Assembly: GCF_014203705.1 (NCBI RefSeq)
Contig: NZ_JACHJR010000002.1
Location: 1 to 64,000, forward strand
Origin: Kitasatospora gansuensis
Lineage (GTDB): Bacteria; Actinomycetota; Actinomycetes; Streptomycetales; Streptomycetaceae
DNA: 64,000 bases
Direction: 5' to 3'
Position numbers and translations under genes: made by a program. Within the stretch, counting starts at the first letter, position 1; each line of letters begins with the position of its first letter. Below, piece after piece: positions 51,701-60,866 of this stretch. The notes under the pieces are model-generated. The model searched no databases and was not told the DNA's origin. It worked only from the letters and a program-made list of their open reading frames with translations.

Positions 51701-54700
51701 TGCCGGCCGCATCCTTGCGGGTCGCTGGCTGTCCAGCGGGGGTGTACGTGAGGGTGGTGACGTCGGCGTCAGTGGCGTTGCCGGTGGCCGTGGGGGTTTT
51801 GTACTGCCACATCTGTGCAGTACGGCCGCGAGCATCGGTGACCGTGGAGATGGGGGTCGACCCGGAGGGCGGGGACACATCGGTGCGGTCGGAGCCGGGG
51901 TAGGCGGTGGTGGTCTTGCCCTGGACCACTCCGAACGCCACGAACTCGGTTGTGGTCGGCCGGCCGAGGCCGTCGTAGGCAGTATGCGTCTGGTTCGGAG
52001 CCTGCGCGGTCGTTGTCTGGTAGAGCGTTGTGTTTGGCGCCGAGGTGTTGTTGTACCAGCTGCCGTTAGAGCGGATGACGCGGCCGAGGGAGTCGTAGGC
52101 GGTGTCCGTGAGGATCCGGCCGGTGTTGTAGGCCCAGACCGCGGGGGTGGACTGGGTCTGGATGACCCGACCAAGGCCGTCCATGATCTGCGTCGAGCTC
52201 ACCGAGCTGTAGGTGTCCCCGGTGCCCACACCCACCAGGGCCGTCGTCGTCGTACTGGGCGGAACTACCTTGCCGCCGACGACACCCGGGATGGCGTAGG
52301 CGTAGGCGGTGTTGGGCGACAGGCCTGTCGCGCGGCCGGCCAGCCACACGCCGGTGGTCCGTCCCAGTGCGTCGTAGGAGACGTTGGTGGCACGATTGTT
52401 CGGGTCGGTTTCGGTCTTGGGCAAGGCTCGGGCGCTGTCGAGGGTGGTGACCGTGCTCCGACCGGTTGCCTGGTCGCTCGCTCCGGCAGGTGCCGGGCGG
52501 GTCACGGTGAGGCTGGTGGGCAGCTCACCCGCTTGGGGCGCGGAGTAGCTAGTGGCGACCACCGCTCCGCCCGTGTGGGCGTTGTCGGTCACCTTGGGAT
52601 CGGTGACGGTGAGGACCTGCCCGTACTTGTCGTAGGTGAAGGTCGAGTTCACCGTGAAGTTGGAGCTTGTCCCGTTGAAGCCTTCGACGCTCTCGCTGGA
52701 CGTCGGCTCGGCCTTGGCGCCAGCCTGGTCGAGCGCCTTGCCGTCGTAGTAGACGCGTGTCCACGACAGGGTGTTCTGCTCGGTCGCGGCCGCCGTGCAC
52801 GCATTCGTGCCGCTGACAGTCGTCTGCTGCGAAATTAGAGCGGTGATCTGGGGGTCGGGGCCGACAGCGTAGGTTGTGCGATGGCAGATGTCAGGGGTTG
52901 CATCGGCGGTGGAGAGGGACGTCAGCGTGCGATTGTTCTGCGCTGGGTCACTGGTCGTGGTTGTGGTGCTGGTGCGCCATGATTTGTCAGCCGTGAGGGA
53001 CTTTACTGTCGATACCGAGGTCGTCGCGCCGTAGCGGGCAATCAGGGCGGGCAAGCCGGTGCGGTCATGGGTGGCCGTCTGTTTGACAGGGCCGGAGGTC
53101 GTGCCGACCCTGGAGGCGATGATCGTGCCGCCGGCCTGGTCGTAGGTGTCGTCCTCCAGTACCCCGCCGGACAACCAGCTGGAGTCGGTGACCTGGCCGC
53201 TCATCGGTCCCGCGACCTTCGCGCTGCGCGTTGTGCCATCGGCGAGAATGTCACCGTCCATGCCCTGGTAATAGGTGACGCTCTTCTGCGACTTGGGCCC
53301 GTCGCTGCCGCTGCCCGCGGTCGTGGTCACGCTCGCGTAGCCACGGAAGTCATCCCAGGTGCGGTCCTTCGCATCGGTGAAGGGCGAGTCGTTGCGGTGC
53401 CAGGCGGCATTGCCGTACGAGTAAGCAGTGGTCATGGCCGTCGCGCCCGGGGTGTTCGGGTTCACGGTGACGGTGTTGACCGAGTAGCGCAGGAACCAGT
53501 CGTCGACCGGGTCGGCGTTGGGCTGCTCGTTCGGGACATGCCATTTGACGTTGTAGCAGGACCGGGTGTTGCTGTCCGCCGAGGTCGGCATGATGTTGTT
53601 GACGCGGGAGCAGTCGGCGGGGTTGTAGTCGACGCCGATGGTGCTGCCGGTCTCGGTGGTGATCAGCTGGATGCGGGGCCGGTTGTAGTCGGGGCGGGAG
53701 GGCACCAGGTTGGTGCCGTCGACCCGGTTGCGCAACAGCATCTCGGTGAAGGTGACCGGGGGCAGGGTTACCTGGGTGGCGGAGGCTTGGGTGTCTTTGC
53801 CGGTGCGCTGGATCGACGCGAGCCAGGGGACCTGGGTGCTTTCGGTGGTGTTGACGACGTTGACGAAGCGGTGGGTGAGCGCGTAGGCGTCGACGTCCTG
53901 GTAAGCGCCGTTGTAGCGGACCTTGGTGGTGATGTTCGCCAGCCACTTGCTGGTCCAGTACGTGGGCCCGCTCTTGGTGCAGGTGCCGCTTTGGTCGCAC
54001 TGCTGGTCGATGGGGACGTCGGGCCAGTTCGCGGCGTTGGCCGGGGTGCGGTTGGCCGGGTTGCAGGCGGTGGTCGAGGTGACGCAGCGCTCTTCGCTGG
54101 CGAATTCGATCTTCGCGGCGGGGCTGTAGGTGCCGTTGGCGGCGATCTGGTCGCTCAGAAGCTGGCCGTAGCCGATGGAGGCGAGGACGCCGCCGCGGGT
54201 GTAGGAGCTGTTGACGCCGGTGCCGCTGTTCTGGCCGCCGCCTCGGGCGTAGAAGTTCGCCTCGGGGTTGTAGGTGTAGGTGGTGAGGTTGCCGTGCGGG
54301 TCCAGAACGTAGTCGAGGTTCCAGCGCCAGGCCGTCTGACACCAGGACGCATTGCCCTTGGCTGCGTCGTAGCACGGGTCACCACTGTTGGGCGAGTACA
54401 CCGGGACGGTCCAGGCAGAGCCCGAGTCCGGGCCCTTGGCGGACGGGTTGCCGGAGGCGTCGGGCAGGTGGGCGAGGCCGAAGTAGTAGACGGTTCCGAC
54501 AGTGTCGGTGACCTTGATGTAGGAGCCGTTCCAGGTGCCGTTGGTGGCACCGGTGAGGAACTGGACCTTGCTGCCGTCGTCGCCCTTGAGCCGCCATGTG
54601 CAGTTCGACTGCTCCATCGCCGCGGGCGCGCCTGCTTGGCAGGAGGCGTCGTCGGGGACGAGTTCGCCGGAGTGGCCAGCGAGAGAGAGCGTCAGGTTCG

Positions 54701-55841
54701 CTCCGGCCCAGCACTGGTCGCCGGAGCCGGTGATGCCAGCCTTCGAGCAGGGCCGGTAGGAGCGTTCGACGAAGCCGGTGGTGTAATCCCAGCCGTCACC
54801 GATCCATGACGCCTGGGCGTTGGTGGCGGACGTCTTGCCGTCCACGGACGAGGAGTCGTAGGACAAGGCAACAGCGGGTGCCTGGCTGCCGAGGGAGGGC
54901 GGTACCTGGATCGGGGAGGAGTAGGTGAATGCACCCGAGGACGATCCGGCCGACCATGCCTGGGAGATATTCAACGGTGTTGCCGAGTAGGTGCCCGCGC
55001 CGGAGGAGGATCCGGGCACGGCCGCAAGGACCGTGCCCTGCTGGGATACCGGCGCTGCGGGAGCGACGGCGGACAGGGACTGGATTCGAGTCTGGGCCGT
55101 GCCGTCGTCTCCGGGGAGGGTCACGTCGGCGACGAGCTTCTTGGCGGCCGCGTCGTAGTGAGACGGCACGGGACTCTGCTGGAGGCAGCCTGCGACCTCA
55201 GGGGTGGTGAGTGAGCAAGCGGGCAGGCTCACGAGATGGGCACGTGCGGCCCAGTTCGCTCCGTAGCTCTCGGCGAGTGTGCTGGTGTCGAGAGTGAGGC
55301 GGATCTGGCCGGCGGCCTTGGCGCCGTCGCGGGAGAGCTTCAGGACCGGTCCGGGGATGCCCGCGGCGGTCGCGGCCTTCGGGTCGACTACGTCGACCTG
55401 GACCACCTGGTCGGTGACAGGTGATCCGGCGAGCGGGGCGAGTGAGAGGGGAAGACCGGCGGCGCTGGCTTCGGGGCCGGCCTGTGCACTCTGCTCCGTG
55501 CTCCGGGCCTGCGCGGCAGCGGGGACTGTGCCGATGCGGACTTCGGCGTGGCCCTTGGGGGCCAGCCGCGCACTCTTCGGCGGCTGCCAGGTGGGCGGCA
55601 CCGGGTGGCTGGGCACCGTCACCGGAATGCTGCCGATGCTCTTGCCCGCGACGGAGGCGGTTTTCGGCAATGCCGTGTTCGAGGGCGACCACTTGCGGGA
55701 GTAGTCCGGGCCGGCCGCGGCGGCCACCGACACCGGAGCGAGCAGTGATGTGACGACGCCCGCCACGACGGCAAGGGCAAGATTTCTGCCTTGCCGCGGT
55801 GGCATGGTTCGCCAGCGACTCGATGTGGGTTTTGATGACAC
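48747..55841 (-). CDS. Secreted RHS/YD-repeat polymorphic toxin with embedded ricin lectin
   Basis: A 2364-residue exported toxin. Signal peptide 1-43. An N-terminal shell domain contains SSPIQVPPSLGSQAPAVALS and SWIGDGWDYTTGFVERSYRP (about 300-370). YD repeats run from about 1150 to 1790 (YDSLGRV, YDALGRTTG, YDAYGRSI). A ricin beta-trefoil follows at about 1800-1920 (GKCLAMQGG, QTWTTRDDG, GQKWTVPDQ), then further YD repeats and the RHS core end TGLTNLGARQYQPTTGRF and DPSG near 2092. The last 270 residues are the variable toxin; their end (YPNGYVRFRDAKNDHYLDLD, then GKPG and THF) resembles Ntox24-type RNase toxins. GTG start after GGGGGA. Cognate immunity gene downstream. Confidence 0.9.
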   Translation of the reverse strand: MSSKPTSSRWRTMPPRQGRNLALAVVAGVVTSLLAPVSVAAAAGPDYSRKWSPSNTALPKTASVAGKSIGSIPVTVPSHPVPPTWQPPKSARLAPKGHAEVRIGTVPAAAQARSTEQSAQAGPEASAAGLPLSLAPLAGSPVTDQVVQVDVVDPKAATAAGIPGPVLKLSRDGAKAAGQIRLTLDTSTLAESYGANWAARAHLVSLPACSLTTPEVAGCLQQSPVPSHYDAAAKKLVADVTLPGDDGTAQTRIQSLSAVAPAAPVSQQGTVLAAVPGSSSGAGTYSATPLNISQAWSAGSSSGAFTYSSPIQVPPSLGSQAPAVALSYDSSSVDGKTSATNAQASWIGDGWDYTTGFVERSYRPCSKAGITGSGDQCWAGANLTLSLAGHSGELVPDDASCQAGAPAAMEQSNCTWRLKGDDGSKVQFLTGATNGTWNGSYIKVTDTVGTVYYFGLAHLPDASGNPSAKGPDSGSAWTVPVYSPNSGDPCYDAAKGNASWCQTAWRWNLDYVLDPHGNLTTYTYNPEANFYARGGGQNSGTGVNSSYTRGGVLASIGYGQLLSDQIAANGTYSPAAKIEFASEERCVTSTTACNPANRTPANAANWPDVPIDQQCDQSGTCTKSGPTYWTSKWLANITTKVRYNGAYQDVDAYALTHRFVNVVNTTESTQVPWLASIQRTGKDTQASATQVTLPPVTFTEMLLRNRVDGTNLVPSRPDYNRPRIQLITTETGSTIGVDYNPADCSRVNNIMPTSADSNTRSCYNVKWHVPNEQPNADPVDDWFLRYSVNTVTVNPNTPGATAMTTAYSYGNAAWHRNDSPFTDAKDRTWDDFRGYASVTTTAGSGSDGPKSQKSVTYYQGMDGDILADGTTRSAKVAGPMSGQVTDSSWLSGGVLEDDTYDQAGGTIIASRVGTTSGPVKQTATHDRTGLPALIARYGATTSVSTVKSLTADKSWRTSTTTTTSDPAQNNRTLTSLSTADATPDICHRTTYAVGPDPQITALISQQTTVSGTNACTAAATEQNTLSWTRVYYDGKALDQAGAKAEPTSSESVEGFNGTSSNFTVNSTFTYDKYGQVLTVTDPKVTDNAHTGGAVVATSYSAPQAGELPTSLTVTRPAPAGASDQATGRSTVTTLDSARALPKTETDPNNRATNVSYDALGRTTGVWLAGRATGLSPNTAYAYAIPGVVGGKVVPPSTTTTALVGVGTGDTYSSVSSTQIMDGLGRVIQTQSTPAVWAYNTGRILTDTAYDSLGRVIRSNGSWYNNTSAPNTTLYQTTTAQAPNQTHTAYDGLGRPTTTEFVAFGVVQGKTTTAYPGSDRTDVSPPSGSTPISTVTDARGRTAQMWQYKTPTATGNATDADVTTLTYTPAGQPATRKDAAGNTWSYSYDVRGRKVSATDPDTGTTTTRYDSSGRVGSVTDSRSKSTTFAYDLLGRTTATYDGMAADSAKQLTARTYDTVLKGQPSSSTRYVGGATGKAYTKAVLTYDTAYHPTKTTQTIPGSEIGSATPFTYTYQAAYDPVTGLLKADNRSAVGNIASETVNYSYETWGTLQSFGTSGTSYDLSNDYDAYGRSIRTTVNPWGTQIVVTNTYDESTGRPLSQFVDKQTAATGAVQQMTYAYDASGRITALRNIPDNDPAKTDLQCFSYDYLSRLTTAWSDTGQLAMAPQPAVGGKGACANTTPTSGAVAPATNTVGGGTPYWQDYTYDLTGNRRTFTQHSPASGSTQDAVTTQTFTAPGTGNTGNGNGGPHALTSLETTVNGSTTAYATNSYDQAGNTTAQYTYAAGTTDLTWSTEGKLDTYRPTVQIQGIAGKCLAMQGGSSANSTPAEIANCDATSGQKFATGGNKLKVFGACLTAMGTAAGSAIQLQPCTGATSQTWTTRDDGTIANAAANLCLAVPGDVTTNGTDVLLAACGTTVPAGQKWTVPDQSTTYVYDADGNQLIRHNPGKTTITLGNDELTYTTTTPTSTTGTRYYQMPGGLTLIRQGTTSTWQINDHHGTGNLALDATTLTETRRPTDPFGNPRGTQPTGWAGTHGYVGGTKDDTTGLTNLGARQYQPTTGRFINPDPILDPADPQQWNGYAYSNNNPVNLSDPSGLRPDGTCGGTGQCQTPEGQIVKETWSLGDGGAWDVEIKKTEKAVLPGGIQISTTPNFGKLREKTNKNLKLLQKNNHRFGEDAVDDHHQYVAAALNACFAIKECKDSSTYNDLYGKLLDWQLENIPLLGTGDVSFGASAVGKGLASKAASKLASKGSNPASGAAPEPAPANGLALPSKLPAGVGSDWTKTPTRNNDGWIWTAPSYWKGRVTEVRIMDPGADPRYPNGYVRFRDAKNDHYLDLDGKPGGNSTTHFAIDESGYYSLPMGSLP

Positions 55842-56116
55842 GGAGAAATCCCCCAGTCAGCCGGATTCAGAATCCGACATAAATGATCATGAGAATAACT
55901 GCGGGAGCCTACCAATGACGCACATGTGCAGGTCAAGGTCCCCTTGGACGACCAGGCAGTGATTCATATCACATGGGCCGCATACCATCGGTCAATACCG
56001 TAAACCGGACTACGTGACGGTGTTTCAGATTGTGAAGATCAACTGATATGGGTGAGCGTGCTGTCAACCTCTGTGCAAACGCACTTGCGGTTTCCTCAGC
56101 ATCGGAGTTTCTCACC
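55842..56116. promoter_or_regulatory. Divergent promoter region between RHS toxin and secreted partner
   Basis: This AT-richer stretch separates two divergent genes for secreted giants. It holds a TGATTCATATCA inverted repeat at 55960-55971 and the ribosome sites of both genes (GGGGGA at the toxin, CGGAG at the partner). An in-frame ATG at 56048 would lengthen the partner by 23 residues. Joint control of both genes is likely. Confidence 0.5.
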
Positions 56117-59100
56117 GTGACCAGACGCCGCCGCGGCCCAGCCGCTCAACGCCTGATGGCGGTCGGCGGGGCCTTCGCCGTCGCCCTCAGCCTGACTGCC
56201 CCTGTCGCGTTCGCCGCTGATTCGATCCCGATGCCGTCGTCGAGTGAGATCGCAGCGGTGGACGCCGAGCGTGCCAAGCAGCAGCCTCCGGCGGCGGAGG
56301 CGGACCAGGCGCTCGCGAAGGCGAAGACCACCGGGCAGAACGTCGTCATCGACTCACTGACAAGTGAGTTCACCGAGACAGCGGCCACCCCGGGCGGGCA
56401 TCTGGCGTTCACCTCGCATCCCGACCAGCAGCGCGTGAGGCGCGGGAGTGCCTGGGTGGCGCTCGATGCGACGCTCGCCGCGAACACGGACGGTACGTAC
56501 TCGCCGAAGTCCTCCGCCTCGGGTCTGAGGATGTCCAAGGGCGGCGACGGACCGCTGGCGACGATGGCCAGCGCGGACGGCAAGAAGCTATCCCTGACGG
56601 CCCCGTTCCCACTGCCCGCCCCGACGGTGGACACCGACGGCGACGGCCTGGTGTACGCGAACGTCGTGCCGGACGTGGACCTGAAGGTCACCGCCACGAA
56701 GCTCGGCGGTCTGACCACTGTGTTCGTGGTCAAGACCCAGGCCGCGGCGTCCAGTCCTCAGCTGAAGACCCTCCGATTTGGGACCGCGCTGGACGGCGTC
56801 ACGGTCAGCGCCGACCAGGCGGGCAACCTGACCGCCACGGCTTCCGACGGCAAGCCCCGCTGGACGGCCCCGGCCCCGCAGATGTGGGACAGCAGCACCG
56901 CTGCTGCTGCGAAGACCACCGCATCGTCTCCTCGGATGCTCGCCCAGAGCCCGACCGACGGCGCCACGAGCAGCAGCACCACCCCGAAGGCGGCGACGGT
57001 CAGCACCGCGGATGGCCCCGGCGCGAACTCGAAGACCGCCACGATGCCGGTCACCACGGACGCGGCCGGCCTGAGCCTGACCCCCTCGCAGGATCTGCTC
57101 AACCACGGCACGGCCCCGTACTTCATCGACCCCGCCTGGATCCCCTGGGGCCCTTCGGCGAACGCCTGGACCTGGGTCCAGTCCGCACACACCGACGCCA
57201 ACAACTGGCAGCGCACCGGCAGCAACGACCAGGACCACCCCGGGGTCGGCATCTGCGGCTACTACGCGGCCGGCGGCAGCTGCAGTCCCACCGACACGTA
57301 CCGCACGTTCTACCAGTACGACATCAACGCGCTCAGGGGTGCGGTCGTCCACTACGCGACGATGAACCTCGAGGAGTACGTCTCCGCGGACTGGTCCTGC
57401 ACCAACAAGTACCCCTTGGACCTGTTCCTCACCGGTGCCATCGGCAGCGGCACCAGGTGGGGCAACCAGCCCGGGAAGGTCGGCGGCTCACTCGGCCAGC
57501 AGACCGTTCCCGGCTCCGGCCACGCCAACTGCTACAACAACGTGCCGTTCCAGTACAACGTCACCGGCACGCTCCAGACCTACGTCAACAACGGCCAGCT
57601 CACCTTCGGCCTCTTCGGCAACGAGAGCAACCAGAACGCGTTCAAGCGCTTCACCTACCAGCCGTCGCTGTACATCGAGTACGACCGCATCCCGAACCAG
57701 CCCACCAACCCTGCTGCCTCGCCCGCGCCGCGCATCGCGCCCTCGCCCGATGGCTACCAGGCCTGTGACAGCAGCGATTCCAGCGCTTGGGCGTGGGTCG
57801 GCGCAGGTTCGCAGCAGGCCGGCGCGATCTCCCTGGACGCCACCGTCTCCAGCCCCGTCCAGGCCCAGCTCTACTCCTGGACCCACATCTGGGACTACAA
57901 CCTCCCCGGCGCCCCCGACGTCGACGGCGGCTGGTCAGCTCTGGTGGGCAGCGGTACCACCGCTTCGTGGAAGGTCAAGGCCGGTGCGATTCAGGACGGC
58001 CATGCCTACGGCTTCAAAATCTTCGCGGGTGACCAGATGGTGGACTGGTCGCCCCCAACGGCGACCTGCCACTTCAAGGCCGACCTGACGCCCCCGACGG
58101 TGTCCTTCCCGGCAACGGCGAGCGACCTGAACACCCAGTTCCCCCCCTCCGGCAACGGCCAGGTCACCACGCTCACCGTGGGCAAGACCGGAAACATCCC
58201 CATCACCGGCACCACCGACCCGAACCCCAGCGGACTCGGCGCCTCCGGACTCGCCTGCCTGCGCTGGAGCCTCGACCCCCAGCTCGCGGGTGCGGCCTGG
58301 CAGTGCGGGACCTCCATGCCCACCAGCCAGATCCCGGTCACCCCCACCCGGTGGGGCACCAACATCCTCTACGTCCAGGCCCAGGACAAGGCAGGCAACC
58401 TCTCTCCCGCCGGTCAGTACGCCTTCTACGTCCCCTGGAACCCCAACGGCAAGGCCCCGGTCTTCGGAGACATCACCGGCGACAGCACCCCCGACATCCT
58501 CGCCGCCGACTCCGTCGGCAACCTCCGCGCCTACACCATCCCCGGCAACCCCAACGCCACCAGCGCCACCACCAACCTCGCGGCCAAGGCCACCAGCGCC
58601 CCGAACGGCACATCATGGGGACCCGACTACCGCATCACCCACCGCGGCAGCCTGCACGGCGGCACCAACGTTGACGAAGCCATCGCCCACAAGGACGGCG
58701 ACCCCACACTGAAGCTCTACAAAAATCCCGGGAACTCCGGCATCACCGGACTCCTCGACAGCTCCATCTCCCTCAGCAAGCCCAGCACGTGCAACGCAAC
58801 CATCTCTGGCACGGACTGCATCGGGTACTTCGCCACCGACTGGTCAACAACAGCCAGCATCGCGGCACTCGGCGACCCCTCGACAACCAACCTCGACGCC
58901 GGCAACAAGTTCAAAAACCGCACCGGCCTGCTCACAGTCGAGACCAACCCCGCAGGTGACGGCGCCCTTTGGTATTACCCCGCCCCCGACGAATACACCT
59001 TCGGCAACCCCATCAAGATCTCCCCGGCGGGCTGGAAGAACGTCGACCTCATCTCCGCCGGAGACTGGGCCGGACAGGGGCACCCCGGCATCTGGGCACG

Positions 59101-60058
59101 CAACCGAACCACCCAGGAAGTGTGGGCCTACACCTTCACCCAGGGCAGCGACACCGTCAGCGACCCGTTCGGCGAGACCAGCACCTACCCCGTCATCACC
59201 GGCATCGCCACCAGCGTCAAGATCGGCCTCGTCGACTACACCACCTGGCCCAGGATCGGATCCGACGGCGACCTCACCGGCAGCGGCAGCTCCACCATGT
59301 GGGCCATCACCCAAGCCGGCGACATCCAGACCTGGACCGGCAGGCGCACCGGCACCACCACCGCCCCTGGCTGGGAGTGGATCAACTACGCCGGCACCGT
59401 CCTGACCACCAGCAACGGCGCCGACCAGTGGCCCCTCAACAAGACCGGCTTCGACGGTACCCAGCTATCAGACAGCTCCGGCACCAACAAGGCCCGTCCC
59501 ATCGGCGCCCTCAGCTGGACCACCGACCACAAGAACACCACTGACAGCGCAGCCAACCTCAACGGCACCTACTTCAAAACCGCCGAACCCTCGCTCGACA
59601 CCACCAAGAGCTACTCCGTCTCCGCCTGGGTCAAGCTCACCAACACCGACACCTTCCAGACCTTCGTCACCCAGAACGGCAATCAACGCGGCGCCTACTA
59701 CCTCCAGTACTCCAAGGCCTACAACGCCTGGGCCTTCGTCGCACCCGGCACTGACGACTACGGGACCGGCATCTACCACCACGCCAACGCCACCACCGCG
59801 CCCCAACTGAACACCTGGACCCACCTGGTGGCCACCTTCGACGCCGACACCAAAGCCATGACGCTCTACGTCAACGGCCAGTACGCCGGCTCCGACACCA
59901 ACCCCACCCCCTGGAACGCCACCGGCCAGGTCAGCATCGGCGCCTGCGCCACCAACAACTACGCCGCCGACAACCAGGCCAGCGGATCAGTCAGCGACGT
60001 CCGCACCTACCCCTACCCCCTCACCACCGCACAGGTCACCAACCTCTACACCAGCTGA
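56117..60058 (+). CDS. Secreted DNRLRE/Ig/VCBS/LamG protein, partner of the RHS gene
   Basis: A 1313-residue exported protein. Signal peptide about 1-35 (LMAVGGAFAVALSLTAPVAFAAD). An N-terminal 300-residue domain holds GGHLAFTSHPDQQRVRRGSA and VYANVVPDVDLKVTATKLGG, as in proteins that precede RHS genes. A DNRLRE domain follows (about 340-540: TYRTFYQYDINALRGAVVHY, FTYQPSLYIEYD), then Ig-like modules (LTPPTVSFP, LYVQAQDKAGNLSPAGQYAF). An FG-GAP/VCBS-like section (APVFGDITGDSTPDILAADS) comes next, and a C-terminal LamG fold (YSVSAWVKLTNTDTFQTFVT, LVATFDADTKAMTLYVNGQY). GTG start with GGAG upstream. Divergent from the toxin; probably a surface partner. Confidence 0.85.
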   Translation: MTRRRRGPAAQRLMAVGGAFAVALSLTAPVAFAADSIPMPSSSEIAAVDAERAKQQPPAAEADQALAKAKTTGQNVVIDSLTSEFTETAATPGGHLAFTSHPDQQRVRRGSAWVALDATLAANTDGTYSPKSSASGLRMSKGGDGPLATMASADGKKLSLTAPFPLPAPTVDTDGDGLVYANVVPDVDLKVTATKLGGLTTVFVVKTQAAASSPQLKTLRFGTALDGVTVSADQAGNLTATASDGKPRWTAPAPQMWDSSTAAAAKTTASSPRMLAQSPTDGATSSSTTPKAATVSTADGPGANSKTATMPVTTDAAGLSLTPSQDLLNHGTAPYFIDPAWIPWGPSANAWTWVQSAHTDANNWQRTGSNDQDHPGVGICGYYAAGGSCSPTDTYRTFYQYDINALRGAVVHYATMNLEEYVSADWSCTNKYPLDLFLTGAIGSGTRWGNQPGKVGGSLGQQTVPGSGHANCYNNVPFQYNVTGTLQTYVNNGQLTFGLFGNESNQNAFKRFTYQPSLYIEYDRIPNQPTNPAASPAPRIAPSPDGYQACDSSDSSAWAWVGAGSQQAGAISLDATVSSPVQAQLYSWTHIWDYNLPGAPDVDGGWSALVGSGTTASWKVKAGAIQDGHAYGFKIFAGDQMVDWSPPTATCHFKADLTPPTVSFPATASDLNTQFPPSGNGQVTTLTVGKTGNIPITGTTDPNPSGLGASGLACLRWSLDPQLAGAAWQCGTSMPTSQIPVTPTRWGTNILYVQAQDKAGNLSPAGQYAFYVPWNPNGKAPVFGDITGDSTPDILAADSVGNLRAYTIPGNPNATSATTNLAAKATSAPNGTSWGPDYRITHRGSLHGGTNVDEAIAHKDGDPTLKLYKNPGNSGITGLLDSSISLSKPSTCNATISGTDCIGYFATDWSTTASIAALGDPSTTNLDAGNKFKNRTGLLTVETNPAGDGALWYYPAPDEYTFGNPIKISPAGWKNVDLISAGDWAGQGHPGIWARNRTTQEVWAYTFTQGSDTVSDPFGETSTYPVITGIATSVKIGLVDYTTWPRIGSDGDLTGSGSSTMWAITQAGDIQTWTGRRTGTTTAPGWEWINYAGTVLTTSNGADQWPLNKTGFDGTQLSDSSGTNKARPIGALSWTTDHKNTTDSAANLNGTYFKTAEPSLDTTKSYSVSAWVKLTNTDTFQTFVTQNGNQRGAYYLQYSKAYNAWAFVAPGTDDYGTGIYHHANATTAPQLNTWTHLVATFDADTKAMTLYVNGQYAGSDTNPTPWNATGQVSIGACATNNYAADNQASGSVSDVRTYPYPLTTAQVTNLYTS

Positions 60059-60071
60059 CACCCACCCACCC

Positions 60072-60103
60072 GCGGGCCTGCACCCACCCCGGGGCAGGCC
60101 CGC
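60072..60103. terminator. Hairpin terminator after the secreted giant
   Basis: GCGGGCCTGC and GCAGGCCCGC form a perfect 10-pair stem, 13 bases after the stop codon. A near copy (GCGGGCCTG...CAGGCCCGC) lies at 60317-60345. Confidence 0.75.
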
Positions 60104-60244
60104 AGCACTCCATGTCAGGCCCAATCGAGCACGCTCAGGGCCGCAGTTGGGACTGTACGGAACTGACCCGTGGTCGAGGGTGTACGTGATCAACCGCAAG
60201 GGCCCCGGTTCAGGGTGCGGCAACGCTGATCCGAGAGAAGACCT

Positions 60245-60280
60245 GACCCCGCTGGCGGCTGTGCGCCCGCCAGCGGGGTC
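60245..60280. terminator. Strong hairpin, 14-pair stem
   Basis: GACCCCGCTGGCGG and CCGCCAGCGGGGTC pair perfectly around an 8-base loop. Together with the hairpins at 60072 and 60359 it makes a cluster of three strong stems in 350 bases with no gene between. Confidence 0.7.
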
Positions 60281-60358
60281 CGCTGGGAGTGTCAGCTTCT
60301 TTTCGTACAGTCCCCGCGGGCCTGCACCCACCAGGAACAGGCCCGCGCGCCTGGCGGC

Positions 60359-60410
60359 GAGACCCCGGCCACGGATCCACTCGAAAGTGTGATTCCGTGG
60401 CCGGGGTCTC
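60359..60410. terminator. Strong hairpin, 17-pair stem
   Basis: GAGACCCCGGCCACGGA and TCCGTGGCCGGGGTCTC pair perfectly around an 18-base loop. It could be a terminator or the trace of a palindromic element. The stretch 60411-60564 holds only a short frame ending RFPLIEDTLTKGL, perhaps a transposon scrap. Confidence 0.65.
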
Positions 60411-60564
60411 ACTTCGACATCGCAGGCCAGTGCTGGACTGCGGCGACCCGACCGGGCAGTGGATGCCGCTTGCCAAGGCCCTAGTGCATCTTGGGGCGCG
60501 TTTCCCCTTGATCGAGGACACCCTGACCAAGGGATTGTGAAGATCCATAGGACAGGAGTTCCCG

Positions 60565-60714
60565 TTGGGGACGTCGGAGTACACCGCTGAGTTCCGGGCT
60601 GATGCCGTCGCGCTGTACCGCGCGAGCCCGGGGCGTACGTACGCCGCGGTGGCCAGGGACCTGGGCGTCAACCACGAGACGCTGCGGGTCTGGGTGCGTG
60701 AGGCCGAGCGGCGC
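60565..60714 (+). pseudogene. IS3-type transposase OrfA, 5' fragment
   Basis: A TTG-started frame reads MGTSEYTAEFRADAVALYRA, then YAAVARDLGVNHETLRVWVR. This is the helix-turn-helix of IS3/IS911 OrfA. After about 50 codons (EAERRWP) it changes into unrelated sequence. No OrfB or inverted repeats are seen. Confidence 0.7.
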
Positions 60715-60866
60715 TGGCCCCGGATACCTTGGAGACCAGGTAAAAAAACCGCAGGTCAATGCATTGGTGAGGGCCGGGGAGGAACCTTGGTGCCCTCTTC
60801 GGCCCTGCGCTTTTGTTCTGTGCTGGCAGAACGAAGTGTTCAACCCTGCGATAACGCTAGGGCCCC

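Noticed and set aside
53067..54809. 580-codon frame antisense to the RHS toxin gene
   Set aside because: Low-complexity Gly/Val/Ala composition, a shadow of the toxin frame.
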